A stretch of DNA of 64,000 nucleotides, from positions 10,001-74,000 of the forward strand of contig JAMWET010003558.1 of NCBI GenBank assembly GCA_024036415.1, in the 5' to 3' direction. This DNA is from Prochilodus magdalenae. Lineage: Eukaryota; Chordata; Actinopteri; Characiformes; Prochilodontidae. Position 1 is the stretch's first letter. Every line of letters begins with the position of its first letter. Of the stretch, positions 55,790 through 64,000 are shown one piece after another. The notes under the pieces were generated by a model. The model saw nothing but the letters and a program-made list of their open reading frames with translations. It ran no database searches and was not told the DNA's origin. The translations under genes were made by a program, and so were the position numbers.

Positions 55790-55992
55790 AGTCATTTAGT
55801 GCATTTATTCAATGTAATTCAGTTTAATTCAGCTTTATTGTCCCAATACAGGGCTGTACAGTATAACAAAACAGTCAGGCTACATCTCCAGTGCAGTGAT
55901 TAAAAACATGGATAAATACAAAGCGTCACTGTACAATATGTGCATAGGCAGTAACATACATACATACATACATACATACATACATACATACA

Positions 55993-56024
<32 letters not shown>

Positions 56025-56180
56025 AAATGTGCAAGAGCAATAACTGTAAATCCGAATGTTAGAATATTAGAACTGAGCAGTACAGTAAAATACAGCTTAG
56101 TGTAAGTGTGTATTTATAGGAAGGTACAGTGTGTAGAGGTAGCCAGGTGTGCAGTTAAGTATGTGGCTGTGAACAGTAGA
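55790..56180. repeat. Dispersed repeat with embedded (ACAT)n microsatellite
   Basis: A tetranucleotide run of about 19 units (55947-56022) lies inside sequence of the type 'gctttattgtcccaatacag' (55832-55851), 'gtgcaagagcaataactgta', which looks like a dispersed element tail. The microsatellite is certain; the element identity is not. Confidence 0.5.
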
Positions 56181-56364
56181 TGTATGTAATAGTGTTAGGT
56201 TAATTATGTTGGCAGTACTCATTTATTCAGTTTTATTAATTTAGTTTATGTATTCAGACAAATAAAAACAAAGATGGAAAGATGGTCAGAATTAAATTAG
56301 TGTGCTTATCCCCACAGAGCTATTAAGCTAACACACTTGGTAGAGTTACACCTGGTTGCTCCAC

Positions 56365-56368
56365 CATC

Positions 56369-56412
<44 letters not shown>

Positions 56413-56466
56413 GCTCTCTCTCTCGCGCTCTCTCTCTCTCTCTTCCTCTCTCCCTCTCTCCCTTCC
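56365..56466. repeat. (CT)n microsatellite
   Basis: CT run with interspersed 'gcgc' interruptions, about 100 bp. Confidence 0.95.
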
Positions 56467-57281
56467 TTTCAAGCTCGCTCCACACTGTGATCTAAATGTC
56501 TAATGATGCTGGCAGGCGGAATATAGGGACACTCTTCACATACTGGACTCAGCGTCACAGTGGCAGGGGGGTTAGTTTCACGACTGCCTAATCTGCCTTT
56601 TCCCTGTTATATATAATCAAGAATCTCTGTGTACTTTGTCAGACTGTAAAGCTCCGAAGAACATCTACAATATTTCGAAAATACACACACACACACCTTC
56701 ATCACACTGAGTTGTATGTCCGATACACTCCCAACATTCTCCATCCACACACAGAAATTCATTTGCTTTTATGCTGTCTGCTGTGCTTGAATCAAGACAG
56801 CAGAGTTTTCCAGCAACGTGTGTTGGAAAGAATTTTCATTAGAGTCCTCAGACCCCTGTTAACTACGCGACCTGTAGTTTTACAGCCATGATGGAGTCTG
56901 GCTGATATGGACCCCGCCAGCTGATGCTCAAGGAATGGCTTCTGGACACGCATTAAAACTAGCCATGGTTTGTGTCAGGGTGTCAATGCAGTGAAGCATT
57001 ATTCAGGATTGTGCTTAATTAGAATTCATTGATGCGCCGCATGTTTCATGTTCACGTTTTCATTTTTTACTGTATGATAATCGGTACTGAGATTATGGCA
57101 AAATTAAAATATTAATGTAACATAATTTCATTAATAAAATAAAATTAAATAATTTATCTCCGATAGATATATTGTGGTGTAGATATAGAGGGGTTCTAAT
57201 GGTAAAAGTTGAATATATGAAAAATTCCTCCACTATCATTTTAAATGCTCATTTTTTTCCTCTCTCTTTCTTGACTTTCAG

Positions 57282-57395
57282 TGCTTGCTGTCTCAGCCAA
57301 AGTTCTGGTCCGTGGAGGTGACATCACTGTGCCTGAGGACTAAACTGGAAAGAACAAGCTCGCGGAGAGTTGAGCGTGCCATGATGCAAACTCAG
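57282..57395 (+). CDS. ttc27: ttc27 exon 10
   Basis: The acceptor is TTGACTTTCAG|TGCTT and the donor CAG|GTAGAT. The exon is 114 nt, phase 0 to 0. It encodes [20 protein letters not shown] then [18 protein letters not shown], which matches the TTC27 '[23 protein letters not shown]...RRVERAM' block. Compared with the human protein one Ser at the exon 9/10 junction is absent. The next conserved TTC27 exon is not found in the remaining 6.6 kb. Confidence 0.96.
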
Positions 57396-58884
57396 GTAGA
57401 TTTTAGAGCTACACACACCCACCTACATGCTTATACACACACGCCAACAAGGCATTATTTGTGATGCATCCCGTTTGTCTTTTTATTTGGCCATAGTATT
57501 AATGTACTGTCATTCATTTGGGTCACTGAAATCCTCAAATGTGGTGCGATGTTTTTCTCATGTAAGAGTGGAGATTGAAAAAGGATCTCCTGATGAGAGG
57601 GTGTGAGTGCTAAGAACCGGGACAGATGAACTCGTTTGGGGAGGATTACTCTGACTTCCTGTCAGCTGATTCCTGTTTCCTCACTATTGTTTATGGTAGT
57701 ATTGCTTTTACTCTGCTTTATCCAACGAAGGTACAGAGGAAACGACAGAATAATAAAATGTGTGTGTTGGTGGGTGTGTTTGATCTACACTTATATTTAA
57801 TGTGTAAAACCCTGAGGATGACAGAAACAAACCAGGAATACTTCGCATTTGAATCTGTAGACTCCATATTTGTTTTTGGACACACATGTGAACAAAAAAA
57901 GTAAGATATTAGATCATGAATTGATTGTCTTGACATTTTATGGATTCTTATAGGGGTTGTTTCACTTGCCTTCATGTTGTGTTGCACATAGATGCACAGC
58001 CTCAGGGCAATGCGTGAGATCTTGTATTTGGATTAACACGGGGTTTATGGTTTATTGACTTACAGGATATTTTAATGGAAACTAAGAAAGAGGCTTGGGA
58101 GCCCAGTAGAATTAGTGGAACAGCTTTCTCCTGATGAAAATGTCTTTTCCTAACCAAAGTCTTAAATCTTCTCTCCGCAATTTGACGAGTCGCTCAGGGG
58201 GTCTAACCCTGAGGGCGCCCCCCGGGGCAGCCTTTGAGAAAGGAGATCACATGCAGGGACACCCAAAGCTGTCGATCACCAAGTTACAGCGACGTGAAAG
58301 ACAGTGGGTGATTTTAGTTCTCTGACACCAGTGTGTTCAGTCACCCTGGTAGCAGTCCCAGCGAAACCAGCTACAGTCAGTGCCAGCAATCCCCCATCGC
58401 TGGAGCCCCATGGGATGACTGGGCTGAAGAGTTTGGCAGTATGTGGTTTCGCTGGGATCACTAAAGGTGGGAGTACAAACCGTGTGAGAAGTGGAGGCGA
58501 AACAAGCACAGAAAAGCCCCTCGTCTCTCTTGTTTTAAAACGAGCTCCACTAGCTGGACTTGGGGTGATGTTTTGACATATGATTTTGGTTGGCTGCTGA
58601 AGGGATGGAGAATGGAAACAGGTGGAGAGATATCAGGCATGTTGTTTTTCCGGTGTTGTGGCAGATGTAATGTGTCCTGTAATTGTTTCTCTTATATTTA
58701 GAGAGTAAAGCCCTATTCACTTTCAAGTTAGCTTTACATGTGGAGGCGGAGTGATGTTATTTTACTGCTGGATGTCTGTAAAATGTAGGATTGATTCGCA
58801 TGGGATAAGAAATCTCAACAAAAATGGTGACGAAAGCATGTGCATAATATGAGGTATAGAATAGTCTGTATGTGGGCTGCACAG

Positions 58885-59030
58885 ACAATATCAGACACAG
58901 AAGAGCTGCTGGAGATTTTAAACACCTCAGTGTCACTGCTGGACTGAATAGTCCACCAACCAAAACTGTCCTGTGGGCAGCGTCCTGTGGGCAGCGTCCT
59001 GTGGGCTATAGGCTCCACCTAAAGCTGACA
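58885..59030. mobile_element. Central fragment of the foldback-like element
   Basis: Shares 'catcctgtgggcatc'-type sequence with the loop of 42182-42750 and includes 'ttaaacacctcagtgtcact' (58918-58937). Inside it the word 'gtcctgtgggcagc' is repeated two to three times in tandem (58968-59005). Confidence 0.6.
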
Positions 59031-59447
59031 GAAGCATGTTGCCTCTGACAAGGCCTGTGGTTCGTCTTCTGGAGGTGAGTCTTGTAACTTGAATGACCTG
59101 GGGTATCTGCACCCCGCACAGGAAAACAAAATGCCTCCTTGAGTGCCTACAGATTTGAGAAAAAAACTCAGGATGCGACAGAATATTAGCCTACGTGTAG
59201 ATTTGCATGGAATTAATAGAACCTAAGGTTAATTTGGTGGATCATTTGAAGGTAAAAGGCGATGAAATCTTTAATGACACAGAGGCGTGCAGTCAGTTAA
59301 AATGACTGACACTGTGCACTTGGACTGAACTAAAATCACTGAGAAACTGAAATGAACAGGCATGACTAGAAAATTGTATTTCCTGAAAAAACAGAACGAT
59401 TGTGGAGCTTGCTGTGGTAGGAATGAGTGATGCATAAACAGCCCATA

Positions 59448-60228
59448 CAGTAGGGAACGTAAGTATTTGATACACTGCTGATTTTGCAAGTTTTCCCACT
59501 TACAAAGTATGGAGAGATCTGTAACTTTTATCGTAGGTACACTTCAACTGTGAGACAGAATAATTATTTGCATTTTATTGCATGTAATAAATATTTGATA
59601 ACCTACCAACCAGCAAGAATTCTGGCTCTTACAGACCTGTGTTTTTTTTTTCTTTTTTCTTTAAGAAACCTTATTACCTGTATTAATTGCACCCGTTTAA
59701 ACTCACAATCACACTATAACCTCTCCAGGGACACCAGGGACGAAATTGTAGACCTGCACAAGGCTGGGCTGGGCTACAGGACAGTAGGCAAGCAGCTCAG
59801 TGAAAAGGACTGTTGGTGCAGTTATTAGAGAATGGAAGAAATACAAGATGACTGTCAATCTTCCTCAGTCTGGAGCTCCATGTAAGCTCTCGCCAGAGAG
59901 ACCTGAAAGGTCAGGAATCAACTCAGGATTACACGGGAGGACCTGGTCAGTGACCCAAAAAGAGCTGGGACCACAGTCTCAAGAGAACCATTAGTAGCAC
60001 ACTACACCGCCATAGTTTAAAATCCTGCAGGGCACGCAAGGTCCTCATGCTCACCCCAGCACATGTCCAGGCCTGTTTGAAGTTCGCCAATGACCATTTG
60101 GATGACCCAGAGCTCCATTACCCGTGTTTGGAGGAAGAAGAAGGATGAATACAACCATAAGAACACCGTCCCAACCGTGGGAAAACTTGCAAAATCGGCA
60201 GTGTAGCAAATACTTATTTTCCCCTCTG
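59448..60228 (+). mobile_element. Internally deleted Tc1-like element
   Basis: Flanked by TA (59446-59447, 60229-60230). The inverted ends both carry 'cgattttgcaagttttccca'-like sequence (left 'tgattttgcaagttttccca', 59480-59499). The interior retains the transposase DNA-binding part in + orientation: [20 protein letters not shown] (about 59742-59801), then, after a frameshift, [20 protein letters not shown]. The catalytic core is mostly gone, leaving 781 bp. Confidence 0.88.
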
Positions 60229-60925
60229 TAGAGGAGTGCGTGTCAGTATGGCTGTGGATTAGAGTTTGGGGACTTGCACTGAGTGAGCAGTTGGTGGCTG
60301 TCGGGCAAAGAGAACTGTAAGGTTTGGGTCTCAATGCGCTGCCATAATTTCATTACCCCACCTTTCTCTGTTAAACTAACACTCGTCTGAGTAAGGCTTA
60401 AGCTTCATCAAATCCCAGAAAACTTAACACCATCACTGACAAATTTCAAAAGTCGGCACTACAATTTGCATTTGTGTATATGTAGTCAGCGTCTAAATAT
60501 AGTAGAAAAGAGACTTTATGTAGTTTCCCCGTTTAACTTCTCTCCTGTTTCCAATGGATCGTGACATTTTGTGCAAAATCACATGCCTTCCTATCTTTGT
60601 ATTCCCACTGGAGATAGAGTTTCACAGCTCTGCTTGACAGACTTCATTTCCTCTGTCTGCGCTGGCCTTTCTTGAGAGATTAAGAGCACAGAGCCTGTGT
60701 GCCAAACCAGCAGGAAGGCACTTGTTGTAAGGGTGCAGTCTCACTACTTTTTGAAGTATTGGTCTGCATAGTGTACCAGAGGAGGAAACTCTTTCATTCC
60801 TATGTGTTCAAAACCATAACGTCGGAAGCAATGTTGGTTTAAAGACATCTTTTGTAAGAGTGTGATTTGGTGCACAGTGCTTCCACCGCCTGTTATTGAC
60901 TGGTTCCTTCATATTTTTCATTTAG

Positions 60926-61060
60926 GACTCTAATGACGTCCTGGATGAAGTAGATTTCTCTGAACAAGAAATTCAATTTCTGCGGTTAATCAATAATGTC
61001 CCTGAAATGGAGGCAGGCAGCTTTAGTCTTCGATATGGATTTAAAACATCTTGCAGCTAG
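60926..61060 (+). CDS. Possible alternative terminal exon in ttc27 intron 10
   Basis: A 44-codon frame starts exactly after an acceptor-like TTTTTCATTTAG and ends at TAG (61058-61060). It reads DSNDVLDEVDFSEQEIQFLR, LINNVPEMEAGSFSLRYGFK and TSCS. The frame is closed by a stop at the acceptor itself, and phase 0 fits the exit phase of exon 10. An ATTAAA follows the stop at 61061. It does not resemble the conserved continuation of TTC27. It could be an alternative last exon, a decayed exon of something else, or chance; an open stretch of this length is not rare. Confidence 0.25.
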   Translation, partial: DSNDVLDEVDFSEQEIQFLRLINNVPEMEAGSFSLRYGFKTSCS

Positions 61061-61706
61061 ATTAAACAAGAGACTCGACTTTATACTCTGTAAAGCACCC
61101 CACTCCACTCCACCCCCACTCCACCTCGGTCCAACACAAATTTAGTTTTGCTGCAGACTAATTCGATTGACGTGTAGAGCATGTTTTTATCTGGTGAAGA
61201 TACATTCAGCTAATGTTGGCCAATCTTTTCTTTTGAGCAACATACCATTTTCATTACAGAAATCGATTGTAACATGCTTATCTTCTCTATGTGTTTGTCA
61301 GTTGGGAAAGCTCAACTTGAAATCGCGGTTTTCCAGCATGTATTCAGCCTCTTTGGTTAATCAGAATCAACTTTGGAAAAACATATCAGACCTTTTTCTA
61401 AATATGTGTGATCACTAATTCACAGGACGATCTCTTTTTTTTCATTGAGAGCTTTAAAGCAGCTTTGTGTGCCGTCTTTAGTTTCTGGGGATAGAGGCAT
61501 GGTTGCAAATCCAAACTACAACTTTATGTTTTCAAGTGAACTGTAGCTTAAACAGAGTTTACTTTACAGTGTCCTGTAAGGGTTTACATTAGGATCTCTA
61601 ATTCCTTGTCGTATTCTATTCGTTTTTTCATATTTTAATTCAGGGTTTTATTATATTATTTCTTTTTTGAAGTGTGAGAAATGTTACATGTGTTGGTAAT
61701 GTGGTA

Positions 61707-62239
61707 CAGGGGTTGGACAATGAAACTGAAACACCTGGTTTTAGACCACAATCATTTATTAGTATGGTGTAGGGCCTCCTTTTGCGGCCAATACAGCGTC
61801 AGTTGGTCTTGGGAATGACATATACTGCGTCCTGCACAGTGGTCAGAGGGAGTTTAAGCCATTCTTCTTGCAGGATAGTGGCCAGGTCACTATGTGATGC
61901 TGGTGGAGGTTCGTCCTTCTTGGTGGTATGCTGACATTACCCTGGATACCGTGGCTCTTGATACATCACAAAGACTTGCTGTCTTGGTCACAGATGCGCC
62001 AGCAAGACATGGACCAACAGTCTGTCCTCTTTTTAACTCTGGTATGTCACCCATAATGCTGTGTGCATTGCAGTATTTTGAGCAGAACTGTGCTCTTACC
62101 TGCTAACTGAACCTTCACACTCTGCTCTTACTGGTGCAATGTGCAATTAATGAAGATTGGCCACCAGGCTGGTCCAATTTAGCCATGAGACCTCCCACAC
62201 TAAAATGACAGGTGTTTCAGTTTCATTGTCCAACCCCTG
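61707..62239. mobile_element. Short Tc1/mariner-like element
   Basis: TA-flanked (61705-61706 and 62240-62241). The ends are perfect or near-perfect inverted repeats: CAGGGGTTGGACAATGAAAC on the left against GTTTCATTGTCCAACCCCTG on the right, extending to 'aaacacctg/caggtgttt'. The 533-bp interior has decayed minus-strand transposase-like sequence without an intact frame. Confidence 0.9.
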
Positions 62240-62836
62240 TACATTTCTTCTACAGCTAAAACAGGCTTATGGTTGTTTTTGTGAGGCAGCTCTAGCACTA
62301 GTTTGTATTCACAACTCCTGCACCTAAATTAGCGCTTGTGTGCTACTGGTCTCTATAAGCAACGAAAGAGCAAATAAGTAATTAGTTTTCTGCAGGCAAC
62401 TCACAAATGAGCTTTGCTTTCCTCCAAAGAAACTGATTGCATCAAGTCAATCAGAAATTTCATTTCCACACTAGTTTCTCATAAGGTGCCACTTATCCTC
62501 ATCCTTTCACAGACTAAATTAAGTCTCGGCTCATTCTTGTTTCAAGCCTCTATTAGTGGATGTAAATAAGAGGTCAGTTTTAAAGGGAGTGTGGCATTTC
62601 CAGCAGGCTAATATGCAGCTGCTTCTCATGGATACAGAGATAAAACCATCAGTGTTGTGCTCCTTCATATGTAACTACTGTTATATCAGATATGTCTATT
62701 CAACATTCACAGTTTATTGGTCAACAGATTCACAGTTTCGTTCAGATGTGAGGGCTTTCTTCTTTCCGAGAGATACAACCACCTCTCAGTCGTGTTTCTG
62801 GAAACATGCTCTTGATTGTGGTGTATGTAGAAAGTA

Positions 62837-63536
62837 CACTGATGCACCAAAAGACATAGACATTAGAAATTAGTGTCTTGTAGAATGCCCCCCAGCCCAG
62901 TGAAGTGCAACTCAACGTGGCATCAGTTTCACATGACGGGATGTCGAGCCATGTCGTCTAGATAGCCAAGCCTAGCTTTGTAGGATATGTAGGTGCAGCA
63001 TCCCAGTCCAAATGGACTTTCCTTCTACATCCTGTAAACACTCGATAGGGCTCATATCAGGCCACACCATTAGTTCGAACCCTTCCAGAATGCTCCTTAA
63101 GCCAAGCCTGATGGCATGGTGCATTGTCCTGCTGGATCCATGAAGGACTGCAATAGTCACCAAACAGTTAAACGAAGTGGGCACTGGTCAGTGATGTGTT
63201 TAGGCGGACTAGTGGACCCAACCGTAGCCATGCAAACACACCCCTCACCAGTATGAAACCACCACCAGCCTGCACAGTGCCTTGTTGACAACAGGGGTTC
63301 ATGACATTGTGGAGTCTACATCAAACACAAACCCTACCATCAGCCTGGAACAACTGGTTTGTGCCACATAGTGCCAGTTTTCTAGGGTCCTGTTAGCAAC
63401 TCCATGAGCCCAGGTGAAGCACTGTGTGAGGTTCTGTCGTTGGTCTTCTGCTCCCATATCCCATAGAAGCTAAAGAATGCTACTTCATTAGAACGATTTA
63501 CATTCTACCGTCCCATGACACTTTTTGGCACCTCAG
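62837..63536 (-). mobile_element. Decayed Tc1/mariner-like element
   Basis: The ends 'ctgatgcaccaaaag' (left, 62839) and 'ctttttggcacctcag' (right, to 63536) are imperfect inverted repeats next to TA dinucleotides. The interior has antisense transposase phrases such as 'gcattgtcctgctggatcc' (63121-63139) and 'cactggtcagtgatgtgttt' (63182-63201). No long frame survives. Confidence 0.7.
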
Positions 63537-64000
63537 TAAATACAAAAGTAAAATACAGGTTTTCAGATACTGTATTGACTCTTGTTGCTACACTATGAAT
63601 TCATATAGATTACATATACAGTAACAAAGAACATGCATTAATAATGCACATGGGTAAAAAAAAAAATCTATAAAAAAAATCTATATGTATATCTATGTGT
63701 ATATGTAACTCAGCGTTTCTGGAATGACGTGCGGACTAAAGAAAGGCAAATTAGAATAAGGGTGTACATGTATACAACGGTATACACAAAGCCAATTAAT
63801 GAGCTAAAATCCTGGTTTCTATCCAATCTATACATTTAATTATATTATATTGTTGATTAAATAATCAGAAAACTGCTTAAACCTGATGACTGTTGTATTA
63901 GTGTGTGCATGTAGACATACTCATCGACTCATCCCATTGGTTTATCTGTACGCCTATGTTTCAGCAGGGCTCAGTAACACCGAGATTAATTACTGAAGTT

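Larger units (their letters stand above)
57396..64000 (+). other. ttc27 intron 10 (incomplete)
   Basis: Opens with GTAGAT, phase 0, and reaches the right edge. Contents: an unexplained CpG-containing island (58134-58576), a foldback-element fragment, a deleted Tc1-like element, a possible alternative terminal exon (60926-61060) and two further mariner-like elements. Nothing is recognised in 57420-58130, 60240-60920, 61070-61700, 62245-62830 or 63540-64000. Confidence 0.8.

Noticed and set aside
55945..56022. Regularly spaced direct repeats that could suggest a CRISPR-like array
   Set aside because: It is a simple (ACAT)n microsatellite with no spacers, and the genome is eukaryotic.

Overview
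This window is vertebrate, almost certainly teleost, genomic DNA. The one host gene has small exons separated by kilobase introns. The introns hold many (GT)n, (TA)n and (CT)n microsatellites and decayed Tc1-like, hAT-like and LINE remnants of the kind common in fish. One long-inverted-repeat element (42.2-42.75 kb, with a fragment near 58.9 kb) resembles repeats I associate with otophysan fishes such as characins and catfishes; that placement is inference. No bacterial, plasmid, phage or CRISPR feature is present.

The gene is the 5' half of ttc27 (tetratricopeptide repeat domain 27) on the + strand. Ten coding exons can be assembled from 6182 to 57395 with matching intron phases: 1245 nt, 415 codons, about half of the usual protein. 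Translation starts in a CpG-rich segment near 6.0-7.1 kb. The window ends inside intron 10, so the C-terminal TPR half lies downstream. Splice sites are GT-AG except intron 5, which is GC-AG. Exon 8 has an acceptor whose pyrimidine tract is replaced by (TG)11. Intron 9 is about 16.8 kb.

The 5' flank (1-5.9 kb) is a patchwork: a decayed DNA transposon at the left edge, two interleaved local duplications (445-674 with 1792-2013; 1523-1793 with 2218-2491), Tc1-like fragments, the 3' end of a LINE on the minus strand, and a degenerate ~21-bp minisatellite just upstream of the promoter.

Intronic mobile elements include a short-TIR MITE (8155-8340), a MITE and two hAT-like elements standing side by side (18.8-20.55 kb), a tRNA-derived SINE candidate (~20.7 kb), an almost intact Tc1-like transposon with long inverted repeats and one frameshift (22474-24075), a hAT-like element with an 8-bp target duplication (24241-24903), a foldback-like element (~42.2-42.75 kb), and three more Tc1/mariner-like remnants (59448-60228, 61707-62239, 62837-63536). 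I found no convincing second host gene and no new multi-gene system. The points most worth checking are the splice-site peculiarities of ttc27, a possible alternative terminal exon at 60926-61060, and the near-intact Tc1 element.
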